Part shown: one piece after another, positions 45,129 to 56,198 of the stretch | How the letters are laid out: the number at the start of each line of letters is the position of its first letter | How positions within the stretch are numbered: the first letter of the stretch is position 1 | Notes under the pieces: model-generated | What the model saw: the letters and a program-made list of their open reading frames with translations, nothing else | What the model was told of the DNA's origin: nothing | Databases searched by the model: none | From: Chrysoporthe austroafricana | Taxonomy: Eukaryota > Ascomycota > Sordariomycetes > Diaporthales > Cryphonectriaceae | Reading direction: 5' to 3' | Assembly: GCA_001051155.2 (NCBI GenBank) | Contig: JYIP02000005.1 | Span: 1,984,001 to 2,048,000 of the forward strand | DNA: 64,000 bases | Program-made: the position numbers and the translations under genes

Positions 45129-47036
45129 CTACGCCGGCTGGGCGCACCCCGTCGCGTTGGGGTACATGGTGCACCACTCCATCTGGATGGGGCTGGCGCC
45201 GAGGCCGCGGGCGACGAGGCGCTGGCGGTGGGCGTTGAGGCGCGGGGCGGCGTCGACCTGGCTGCGGTTCTGGCCGGCGGCGTCGGTGCGGCCGGACCAG
45301 AGGACCTCGGCGGCGGCGGCGGCGCGGGGCCAGGCGAGCGAGTCGAGGTTCTGCGGGTCGATCGTCTCGGACCAGATGGCGAGCTCGCCGCCCAGCACGT
45401 TGCCCCTCGCGTTGGCGCTGACGCCCGCGGCCGGGTCGTGGGAGTAGATGAGCTCCCAGTTCTTGGCCGGGCTGCACCAGTCGTTGAACGGGTAGTCCGT
45501 GGCCCAGAGCTCGTTGCTCCAGGTGACCCATTGGCCGCGGCCGCAGTCGAGGTACTTTGTGGCAGGAAGTCAGCATCATCATCGTCGTCATCGTCATATT
45601 CAGACCCTCACGGCATCCAGGGTTTGCGAGGGACTCACGTAGAAGTTGTAGTTGGAGTCGATGACCTTGTAGCCATTCGCAGCTAGGTCCGGCACTGCGC
45701 TGCCGCCAAGCCACGACTGGACCACGACGTCGGACCCGAGAGTCACGTTCCAGGTGGTGACGATCTCCTCCCAGACCATGGGGTTCAGCCCTGCGTTACG
45801 GACGCGGGTGTGCTGGGTATCGATGAAGTCCTGGAGCAGGGGCTGCAGCACGGCGGTGTCGTTGGTATCCAGGGCCGGGTCCAGCAGGTAGTCCTGTGCG
45901 TTCAGCTCGTCGCCGCCGGTGTGCCAGTAGGCCGTATAGGGTGCAACACGAGGCAGGACGTCATCGAAGAGCTCGCCCAGGAAGTTCTCGACGTCCGAGT
46001 TGTTCAGCTTCAGTGCCCCACAGGGAGGCTCCGCGCAGTAGGTCGTGTAGGGCTGAGCATCGTACGCCACGACGAGGTCCGGGTAGGCCTCGCCCACTAC
46101 GCCGATGTGGCCTGGCATGTCGATCTCGAAGTAGACCTCGACGCCCCGGTAGATACCGTACTCCTGGATCGACTTGATGTCGTCGGAAGAGTAGACTTGG
46201 GACTGGCTGTAGGCCCCCTTGCCGGACAACTCGGGAAGGCTGGGAACCTCCAAGGGCCAAGACTGAGAGTCAGTGACGTGAACGTGCAGCTTGTTCAGCT
46301 TGCTATACGACAACCCGTCAATAGTCCGCTTGATATCGTCAACGGGGAAGAAGTTGCGGGCCGTATCCAACATCACGCCGCGCCACGGGTAGATCGGTGC
46401 ATCTTCGATCTCGATCGGCGCGTTCACCAGGTACCAGGAAGTCCCACTCGAGTGCTCATAGAATAGCTGGGAAAAGGTCTCGAGGCCGTGCAGGACACCG
46501 TTGGTCGAGAAAGCAGAGAGCGTGGCCGACCCAGTCTCGCTAATGGTCAGGTTGTACGACTCGTCCACATCAGTTGTCGAAGGCTTGAAGGTCGCGTTGC
46601 TGCTAGAGAGGGTGATGGCCAGGGAGCTGACGAGACTAGAATCGTTGAGCGCGGGCTCGTAGCTAGACAGCTTGTACCGTGGGACCAGCATCCAGGGAAC
46701 GAAGTTGGACGAGAAAATGCTGTCCAAGGCCCTGGAGACGCCGGCCGTCACCAGCTCTGAGCTGGACAACGAAGTAGGCTCATAGTCGGCCGTGTAGACC
46801 AGCTGTGCTTGGAGAGTTTTCTTAGCATTCACATCCTCATAAGGCGGAAGGTTTTCACGAGTAGACCACCGTACGCTTGCTCCATTGAAAGTGACTTGGA
46901 TGTCCTCGTTGATAAACAAGGATGTGTTTCCGGACGAGAAGGTGGGCTGAGGAACAGGCCACAGACCGCCCAGCCCTTGAGCCTTGACCGAGCCGATGGC
47001 GGCGAGGTAGACAGGCAAGAGCAGCCGCAGCGCCAT
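45129..47036 (-). CDS. Secreted beta-N-acetylhexosaminidase, GH20 family
   Basis: Exons are 45639-47036 and 45129-45554, giving 607 residues. A signal peptide is evident (MALRLLLPVYLAAIGSVKAQ). The N-terminal GH20b-like domain is followed by the catalytic barrel: PWRGVMLDTARNFFPVDDI, LHVHVTDSQSWPLE and the catalytic Asp-Glu pair at about 376-377 in WHTGGDEL. Later, VVVQSWLGG, WSNELWATDYPF and GGELAIWSETID fit the family. Several N-glycosylation sites occur (for example NDSS, NLTI, NVTL). It removes terminal GlcNAc from chitin oligomers or glycans, outside the cell or in the wall. The 84 bp intron has a GTGAGT donor and a CTGAC branch. Confidence 0.93.
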
Positions 47037-49643
47037 CTTGACGGCGGAAGTCTGTGCCAGGCAGATGATTGCGAGGAAAGTGCAGTGACAACCCCGACTG
47101 CGAGAACGTGCGAGGACTCAATCCGACAGGCCGATGAGTTCGGACGGCGTATGAATGGATGGTTCTTGAAGAAGTTGAGCCCCCTCTTGGAAACGCCCTG
47201 GCCAGTGACAAGGAGAGGCTGGGGACAGGGACGTAGAGGGTCGGTTTTTAAATCGATGACCGCCTGCAACAACTGCAAGACGCTTCTGCGGATGGTAGCG
47301 AATGTGCCGCTCTTGTAACGAGCGGGAAAAGCACAGGCCCCGGTCGTGCAGACGTTGACGAAGCGTATCAGCGGTTGAAGGAGGCGTAATTAAACTATAA
47401 GTAGTTCAATACCTGTTTCGGTGGGGCGATGTGAGGCTTGTATAAGCCAAGGTTGGAATCAACAAGGTGTGGCTTGGGAGTCTTGACAAGGCACGTCTAG
47501 GCTGGGCCGATTGGCTGAGAAGGCCCGAACCAGCCTTTGGACCCCCTCGAACCCAGGTTGCTGGCAGCCGTTGGATGTTGTGTGTGAAGGAGGCGGCCAG
47601 CGGAGGAGGGCATCGGCCGGTGTGGAAGCGACTGCTTGGTCTCCACGCGCGCAATGCAATGAACGTACGTGCCTCGGGCCCGAACGATCGTGGGGTGTAG
47701 CGCAACGTTACTTTGATCAGGCCCTGCTTCCTGTGCAGCTGGAGCGGGAACAACGCCGCCCCCGAAGGAAAATAAAGGTGTAGACGAGGCCGACGGGATA
47801 GGCGGCTGACAGAGCGGAGGGCCTGCAAGCTGCAAGCCACAGATCGCTGGGAGAGGGCGGAGGGATGGTGATCCTAGATGAACCCAAGGAGCGACGGGAG
47901 TTCGATTGCGGACCCCACCGTCATCTGTGTTGTTCAGGAGGATGTGGACCTCAGGCTTAGACATCAGTCCTCCATGTCTCAGCAGCAACGACGATGAGCC
48001 CGCTTCCGCTTCCTGGCAGAACAGGCCGGCAGGATGAAGCAGCGACGTGACGGAGATGCAGCATCGATGCAGACAAGAACACTGCTTGGTAGGTACCCCG
48101 TGGCGCCTAGAGCTCGAGGTGCTCGTATCTCCTATGACTGCATGACTGTGACCAGGGCTGACAGATTGACCAAGGATGTCATCCAACCTTAATCTTCGGA
48201 CGAAGCGGGGCCGGCGAGCCTTCCAGGGCATCCTTAACGCGTTAGGCCCGGGACTTGGCTCGGTGGCTTATGGCACCAAGAGCTGCTACAGCGTACTAGT
48301 AGACACCAATCCGTCACTCTCGTCAGTGGTCTCGGTCACTGAGTGGAATAGGCAGAATACTATAGTAGTAAGACGAGACGAACACACCCAGCTCGGAGTT
48401 GTTGCAGCCCTAGTCGGTACTCGGTCGAGGCCTGGGCTGTCTTTCGGAGAGACCCGCTGACCCCAGGCACAGCACGCAGTTGGATGTACTGTACAGCCGA
48501 GGCTGCAGATGGTAGTATAGTATGGCTCAGCATACGCAGGTGGCGTTATTTATAGGTCGTTTCCTGCCCTGTGAGTGGATCTCACGCCGGAGGAGGAGCC
48601 GGGGCCATCAGCGACATTGCACCGCTGTGTCGACAGAGCCTTGAGCGCCTCAAGGTGCCTTCAACATGCGATGTGGGCGAGGCAGATGCGCAGCGGGTAT
48701 CGCCCAGGCAGAAAGCCGGCGGCGAGACATCAGGGCTCGGAGCCTTTCTATGGTGATAGGCCTCGACTGAAGAGTCGCAGACGGCTGCCATCACGGGACA
48801 GAGCGGCCCTGCAAGACGGAGAGGCTGGACTGGGCTGGGCTGGGCTGAGCTGGGCTGGCTTGAGCCATTGTCCCGTCGAGGGAGGACAATGACTGTCGCT
48901 AGAAACACCCCGAGGAGGCCGTTGTGAGGTATAATTCAATTATGGACTTCATGCAGAGAAAGCCTCAGATTCAATAAATCACTAGATCGCACTCAGATGA
49001 GGAAAGACTAGGTTACCGTCCGTACAGGAACTTCCACCGACTTCGATAGTCACTGCGAAGGCTGGCTGACTAATTGAGCCACGCCACAGCACGCGCCACA
49101 TCGGTGGCTGGTGTCAGCTAAGCGCAAGCGGGCGCAAGTACCAAGCGCGAGACGAGGCGACATTTTTGGGTTTGGTCATAGCACGGCTGACTGTGCAAAC
49201 TTCACCTGTCGTCACTCCCATCCTCCTACCAACAATTTTCCACCGACCACTCCCAACCCCCTTCAGCCCGGCCACGAACCCAGTGACCACCATTCACGAC
49301 GTCTATTTTCGCTTCCCGTTCCCTTCCTGACGAGAGGTGAAAGGGAGCATCGACGCGCCGACCCCTTCATTGGGCCTTTGTTTGGACGTTGGACCCGGTG
49401 CTTTGACAGCCGCAGTTTCATTGCTTTCACGCGACCAGCCGCCTCACTCCAGTCATTGTCGCGTCCGTCCCTCAAGTCGTGGGTCCATTGTTATCGGAAC
49501 CCCGGCGCCGCATCCCTCTGTCGTACCCCGCCCTTGTCGCGGTCTCCAACAACATCTCGATCCTTCGCCACCCTCCCGAACGTCACTCCTGCGGCCCCGA
49601 CCCCCCGACAACGCACATCCACCTTCACCGCTCAACCAACAAG
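47037..49643. other. 2.6 kb divergent intergenic region (hexosaminidase / Nab2 promoters)
   Basis: No gene supported; minus-strand frames at 47.5-48.2 kb show no family features. A GGCTG-type repeat lies at about 48824-48861. The last 500 bp before the Nab2 start are pyrimidine-rich and may be its 5' leader. Confidence 0.5.
48824..48861. repeat. GGGCT-type tandem repeat
   Basis: Repeated TGGGC/TGAGC units in tandem. Confidence 0.75.
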
Positions 49644-51255
49644 ATGACTGTCGCAATCGAGCTCAACACCCCTCTAGCCGACGCCCTCAACTCGGCCATC
49701 CAGCCGAAGCTGGAGGAGTACGGCTGGGCCACTGGCGGCGCTGACGACGCCGCCCTCACCGAGTACATCATCCTTATGCTTGTCAACGGCAAGACGCAAG
49801 ATGAGGTCGCCCAAGAACTCTCCGCCGACCTGCTCGGCCTGGATCCCAATGATGCCGGCCTGCGCGACTTCTGCAACTGGCTGTTTTCTACCATCGACGC
49901 GCTCTCGACCCAGTATGGTGCCCCGGCTGCGCAAGCCGACTCCGCAGCTGGAGGCGCGCAGGCAGAGTTCGCCGCAGCCGACGGCGATCAGGACATGGAA
50001 ATGACCTCAGCAGAGGGCCCAGGAGAGTTCAATGCGTATGTCCATAGCACACCCCTAGATTTGATGAACAGCGATACTGACCCCTACCAGACCCACAGGT
50101 CCCAAAGCCATGCGCAACGGTACCGAGACACGAGGCCGGGGGAAACGCATCATGGGCCAAATAAACCGGGCGATGGATAGGACGCACGACTCTGTCCTGC
50201 ATCGTGTGCGCGGGGCCAGCGGAACCGAGAGGATCAACACGCATAGTCGCACGCCACCAACAGGTCCACGGATGAGTGTTGGCAGGATGTCGAGAGGGTC
50301 GAACTCTTCCCGTACCGCCAGCATCCAGCACGGTCTCGCGAATATGAACAGCATGCCGTCGCCTGGTATGGGCGGAGGCATGGGCACCATGCAGGGCTGG
50401 GGGATGATGGGAGGTCAAGCAGCTCCCGACGTCATGTCTGTGTTACAACAGCAACAGAACCTGCTGAATCAGATGCAGCAACAGATGCAGCAGCAGTTGA
50501 TGGCACAGTCCGGACAGGCGAATGGCGGATACAACGGTCGAGGACGCAGCAGGTCGCTGATGGAGCGGACCCAGCGAGGCAACAACTTCCGAGGCCGCGG
50601 CGGCCATCACCAGAATGGTAACCACGCGCAATCAGCAGACGCTCACCAGAAGGACTCCACTCCTCAAGGCGACGATGCTGATATGGGCGGCACCACGCGA
50701 GAGTCAGCAAATCCGGAGGACAACGTCTGTCGCTTTAACCTCAGGTGCACCAACAAAGACTGCAAGTTCGCCCACCAGTCGCCTGCCGCACCACCCGGCG
50801 CAACGGTCGACGTCAACGATGTGTGCAGTTTTGGTGCCGCGTGCAAGAACTTCAAGTGTGTCGGCCGGCACCCTTCCCCGGCGACCAGGCTTGCGCACCA
50901 GAATGAGCAGGACTGCAAGTTCTGGCCCAACTGCCAGAACGCTCGCTGCCCCTTCAAGCACCCGTCGAAGCCGCCTTGCCGCAACGGCGGTGACTGCAAG
51001 ACGCCCGGATGTGACTTCTACCACACCACCGTCATGTGCAAGTACAAGCCCTGCACGAACAGGTACTGCACGTTCAAGCACGAGGAGGGCCAGCGCGGCT
51101 CCTTCCCCGACAAGGTGTGGACGGCCGACGGCGCTAGCCAGCACGTCAGCGAGCGCAAGTTTGCCGACGGCAACGTGGTTGAGGAGGAGGTCATCCCCGG
51201 CGCGGGCGATGATGCGATGGGCGGCACCGAGCCGCAGACGACCGTGGCTGGCTAG
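49644..51255 (+). CDS. NAB2: Nab2-type poly(A)-RNA-binding CCCH zinc-finger protein
   Basis: Exons are 49644-50035 and 50091-51255, giving 518 residues. The N-terminal 90 residues form a helical PWI-like domain (LNTPLADALNSAIQPKLEEYGWA, then DEVAQELSADLLGLD), as in Nab2/ZC3H14. A Met/Gly/Gln-rich linker with an RGG-like region follows. Five CCCH fingers occupy about residues 344-461: CRFNLRCTNKDCKFAH, CSFGAACKNFKCVGRH, CKFWPNCQNARCPFKH, CRNGGDCKTPGCDFYH and CKYKPCTNRYCTFKH. Nab2 binds poly(A) tails and controls mRNA 3'-end length and nuclear export. The 55 bp intron has a GTATGT donor. THO7 in the same window acts in the same pathway, but distance gives no operon-like meaning. Confidence 0.92.
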
Positions 51256-53115
51256 AAGTCGCACGTGTTTGACATGGTATCGGATGGTGAGTCCGATGGC
51301 GGGATCCGGTGAGGGAGGAACCGGGAAACTGGACGGCATGGAGACGGGCAAGATCTAATCTGCCCTGTACTATACAAGCAATCTGTCGGGCTCTGCGCGA
51401 AGCGACCGGGCAAGGTCCCGCTTTTGAGATTCGAGAGAACAGGCGTTGTCGGGACGGTTAAAGTTGACATCAACCAGATGCGCAAATCTGCATTCGGAAA
51501 CGGGGGAAACAATGATCAGTCTATGTGCTCGGACGTTTGAGATAGGCTCGCTCAAGGTTGAGACGAACTAGTGAATGATATCGCTCAAGACCGGTGTTTG
51601 AGGTCTTTCTACATGCTGGTTCACTTCTGCCTGCGTGTGACTATGTGATGCTGTGTTTTACTGTTTACAATGCCCTTTGTCACATCGCCGTCCTATCATG
51701 GGCGGACAAACTTGAGATGGCTTATAAATACCTTACTTAGCCTTTTGATACTCAAACCAACAACATCTCTGCATGCAAGCAACCCTCCATTTCGTATCTC
51801 TTGTCTCTATCACACACAACCCATTCCCACAGCGCCCCCCGGGTACCAATACGCCCCAGCACTGCACCGGCAGAAGACAGTAACAAACCCAGAAAAGAAA
51901 GAAAAATTGAAACCCCCGTCGAAGACCAAGGCGGGAGAGAGGCCAGGGCCAGCCGGGGGAGTTTTTGGCGCCTCGGGGCCTCGTTACGAAGCAAACCACC
52001 AAACATCCCCACGCACCTCGATACATGTCCCGGCTCAGGAAAGAGGCTAGGCAAACGAAGTCGGATCCCGCCCACGCGCGGGTCCCCCGCCCGGGGCTAG
52101 GAAGAAGCTGGTGGGTGGGGATGAGAAGCCGTCGCCAGGCAGGCCTGGGCCACCAACTTGTAGGCTACGGCAGGCACTTACTTCCTTTCCATCATTACAT
52201 CTGTTGATCAACCTTTTTTTTTTTCTTCATCATTTTTTCGTTGCGTTTCGGCGGTCTCACTCGCTCTTCATTCGTATTTCCTGAGGTTCACAGGTCGTCA
52301 TTTGCTTTTCTCAACATGCTCATCATTATCACGCCAGAAGAAAGCACAGAAAAGTATTTACTTGAACGCGAGCAAGGGAGCTAAAGCGACCAAGCCATTG
52401 CAGGGCCGAACGCGATGCAATGACGCTGGCGGAGAGGTAAAAAGGCGACACTGAAACGACCAGTCAAGAAGGACAAGAACATACCAACCACTGCAGCGCA
52501 AGAAACCATGTCAACGCCCGTCCGCCGCATCTGGGTCTTGAGGAAGACAAGGAGGGGGTACGACAACCACATTCTTTTTCTTCCAAGCGAGAGAAAACAA
52601 GTAAATGAAAGCCTCCCAAAACATGTCCGTCCCGCTCTCCTCCGGCCCAACACGCGGAACTGGCAAACAAGAGCTGTCTCGGCTCACGTGCAGAAACGGC
52701 ATGGGCCTGCGACAGAGCTCCCCGGATACTGGCACCTCGGGCCTAGATCGCGTGTCGGACTGAGTTCAGTGCCTCCGAACATTCTCACCCACCCCCGTTC
52801 GCTATATTCAGTATCCCTTCGCAATCCCCAGACCATTAAGACGGCCTCGTACCCTTGCTTCGACACCACCTAGTCTGCTCCCCCTCTTCCTAAAGTTTCA
52901 AGATCCTAATTCAAGCCCGTTTTGAAAAGCATATCCAGCCAACAGATACCGCCGAATGATGATTGTTTCGTGGAGTCGGAATCGCAGGCATAGCTTTGAC
53001 AGGGACACGGCCGACTTACACAGTCGGTGACGCTCACAATCCCAACGTCCAGTGGGAGTAGACAAGCCACAGACGGAAGATCGTCGAGCCCCTGGTGCAG
53101 ATCGAGACTAGGCTC
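51256..53115. other. Intergenic between convergent Nab2 and BAH-PHD genes
   Basis: 1.86 kb with no supported gene. T-rich near 52212-52230. Short plus-strand frames at 51.7-52.9 kb have no recognisable content. Confidence 0.5.
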
Positions 53116-54651
53116 CTAGTGGATGCGTGTGCTGCAGACGAGACAGTGCGCCTCCTCCAGCCAGGTCTTCTGGCCGCCCTCGACACCAACCCTCAGGTCC
53201 TTGATCTCGAACATGTCATTGTCAGGCTGGAAGGTGGCCTCGAAGAGGCCCTCCCACGGCTTGGCGTTCACGTCCTCAGCCTTCTTGCGCCCGCGACCGA
53301 CGCCCTTACGTGGAGCTTCCGCCGTCGGGGTCTGCGTCGTCGAGGCCCGGCCGTTCTGTGATTGGGCTGAGCCCTCTGCGGCAATCTCGCGCTCCTCCTT
53401 GACGTCGACCGAGTCGCCCGCCTTCACCATGTCACCCTCGCCATCCGTCTTGACCTGGATAGGCAGTTCGGTGGCGACGGTAGCGCTGCCGGGCTCGACA
53501 GGGCTCAGCGGGCGCTTTGCCTCCTCCTCCTTCTCGGCCTTGACCCCGGGCGCCCTGTGGGGCTTGTCGGCCCCAAGCTCCTCCCACACCTTCATCAGGA
53601 CATCGTGCTTCAGGCACTCCTCGTGCAGCCACTTCTTGCAGTTATCGTTGGGACATCCGATAAGGACCTTATCCGGATTGCCGGGTTCGTTGCATTTGCA
53701 CACGCGATCCACAGCCTGCATTCGGGGTCGTGTCAGCGCGGACGCCGTTCGTAGCCAGAACCGTCGTGGAGACTTACCGATAGCTCGAAGGTGCGCACGT
53801 CGAGGGCCTGGCGCCAATACAGGGCGCTCTGGACTTGGTCGTCGTTCTCGTCAGTGACTTGATTAACGGTCGCCTGCTGAGTGACGGACACGACGTTGAT
53901 GATGTCCACTTGCGTTCCAGAGTCAGCCAGCCGTCATGAGCACCTCCAACTTTTGCGCGCGCAGACTTACTGTGGTTGGACGCGATCAGCTCATTCTGCC
54001 CGTGGTAGGGCTGCCGGCCGGAGACGTACTTCTTGCCGTCGAGGGTGTTCGGGGGCAGCTCGTCGGGCCAGTACATCCAGTACACACGCGCGTAGACGTG
54101 GTGTTCGTCGCTGGCACGGATCTCGAGGATGCGCGCGACCCAGTCGTCGTCGGAGTGCGTCCTAGGCCCGCCCTGGCCCCCTGACGGCGCGGACTTCTGG
54201 CGCTCGATGGTGCTCTCGTTCGCGACGAAGATGTAGTTGTCGCTGAAGTACTTGGACCCGTTCACTACACAGAGGCGCAACGAAGTTAGAACCGCGCCCC
54301 GCATCTTGCTGTGGGGCCTGCCGGGCAGCGGCGGCGGACGGGTGAGGGCAGGGCCGCTGGGGTTCACGTACAAACAAAACTGTTGTAGCGGGTCATCTCC
54401 GACCACCTCTTGGAGGGCTCGACGGCGTAGTGGATATCCATGGTCTCGTGGGTCTTGAACTTGCCCGTGGGCGCGAAGGGAGACATCTGGACGGGGGTCT
54501 TGGGGTTGTCGCCCTCCATCTCGTCGTCCTTGCGCCGGCGCTTCTTCTTGAGCTCGCGCTCTCTGGGGTCGACATGGCGTATGGAGAAGGGGCACTCGGC
54601 CCGGCTGGCCTCGTCGATGTTGTCGCGAGGGCGCTTGCGAGCAGCAGCCAT
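53116..54651 (-). CDS. BAH-PHD chromatin protein, EPR-1-like
   Basis: Exons 5' to 3': 54372-54651, 53971-54264, 53778-53908 and 53116-53715, giving 434 residues. A basic N-terminus (KKKRRRKDDE) precedes a BAH domain at about 93-235: YNSFVLNGSKYFSDNYIFVA, WVARILEIRASDEHHVYARV, YWMYWPDELP, ELIASNHMDIINVVSV and SALYWRQALDVRT. A Cys-rich PHD-type finger follows at about 237-270 (VCKCNEPGN, IGCPNDNCKKWLHEECL). The rest is charged and disordered. The domain order matches EPR-1 of Neurospora, a reader of H3K27 trimethylation in Polycomb-type silencing. The assignment to that exact ortholog is inferred; a generic BAH-PHD protein is the fallback. Confidence 0.82.
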
Positions 54652-56198
54652 GTCGAGGGCGTCTCGCGGACCACAGGTGTTTTTGAGGGGGAGGGAGGGG
54701 TCAGGTGGCGGAGGTGGAGGTGGTGCTGCTAGCGGCGGCGGCGGCAGCAACGGCGGCGGCGGTGCCAGTGGGAGCGCGAGCGCGACTTGTCCTGATCGTG
54801 CTCAGCCCAGGCTGGATGGGTTGGTGTTGTCGGGACCGTCGTGAAGGCCTTCGGTTGCGAGCTGCAGTGCAGTGCAGCACGGAGTGGCTGGGGGCGACGT
54901 TTGGGAAGGGAGGGGGAAACGCACAGCTGCGCCTGCCGGTCCGGTGAAATCAGTCGGCTGCGTCGAGCTTGTCGGGGCGGAGCGGGCGGATATTCCCCAG
55001 AGGCGCGCGCGCGCAGGGTCGAGCAGGAGGGCCCTGCGGCAGCTTTGCGGCGATTGGGGCGGGGGGACACCCGTCTGCGCGATGCGCAGGCGCCAATTGA
55101 CGATGGAAAGGGGAGGCTGGTCGATGCCGTTCGTCGTGTCGCAAACGGCGCCGTTGGCAAGCTGGTTGCCACGATGCGATACGAGATGAAATTTCTCCGG
55201 GGGCGCGCGTCGCACTTGGCACCTCAGGCCTGGGGCTGGCGCAGGCGGCTGTCGCTGGTCGCTGGCTGGCGCTGGCTGGTGGCGCTGGCTGTTGCTCAGT
55301 AGAGCTGGTGCTGGTGCTGGTGCTGGTGCCGAGGTGCCGGGCAGTGGGCGTGCGGGGGCGACGGCACACTACTATGTACGTCCGTACTGAGGGCAGCCCG
55401 GAGCTGCAGGCCCTGTGAAGCTCCCCTACAGGCCTGCACGTCGGTGGCTGGGTGGAGAGCTCGGCTAGCTCGTTGCTGGCCCGAGCTGCCTGCAGCTCCG
55501 CAGCTCGCCCGCAAAGGTGCAGCAGCCGGTGCAGGCGGGGCTCAGAAGAAAAAAAAAAAAGAACCTTTGCAGCGGGTCAGGGACTTTTGCAGTCCAGGGT
55601 CGGGTAAGCACACATGCACATACTGCACATACTTAGTAGTACTATAACTCAGTAGTACACACATACGTATTAATAAACAGGCGACCGGCATGACGGATCG
55701 CCGTCTCGCAACGTCCCAACGGCCCAGCTCCAACGGCCCTCTATGGCGGGGCCATATCGTACTGTTACCATATCGATTACTCTACCTAAGCGCGAAGGAT
55801 CCTGCTCAGCCACATCTTGCCGCTCTCGTGCGGCTCTGAGATGACGAGCTGCGAGCATCAAGTTGGAACGCTGGTCCAACACGACTGCTTGTGCCCAACC
55901 GAGGCGGAAGCCAGCCAGCCAGCTACATCCTACGCACAGCGGTAGATGTAATATCTCCCTCTATAAATAATTTGATTGGTTTCATCGGAAGCGGCGCCAG
56001 GAGCACCTGAAATGCAGCGTACCTAGTGTATAAACTGTATTGTATCAAGAGCCAAGATCAGGTCGATATACGTATCCTCGCGCCAGACACCCAGTATAAT
56101 AAAATGCAGATCCTATCAAGCGCCGTCCAACACCGTCGCTATGCCCGAGGGTGGCCCGCTCATCATCCTGGGTCACCCTGTCTCTCCCGCCGTCCCCA
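54652..56198. other. Intergenic: BAH-PHD promoter and Atg22-like 3' region
   Basis: 1.5 kb with no supported gene. CTGGTG repeats occur at about 55304-55330 and a GGC/GGT-rich tract near 54715-54770. Confidence 0.5.
55304..55330. repeat. (CTGGTG)n tandem repeat
   Basis: About four hexamer units. Confidence 0.8.

Noticed and set aside
47497..48231. 244-codon minus-strand frame in the hexosaminidase-Nab2 spacer
   Set aside because: No recognisable domain, and no start or splice support.
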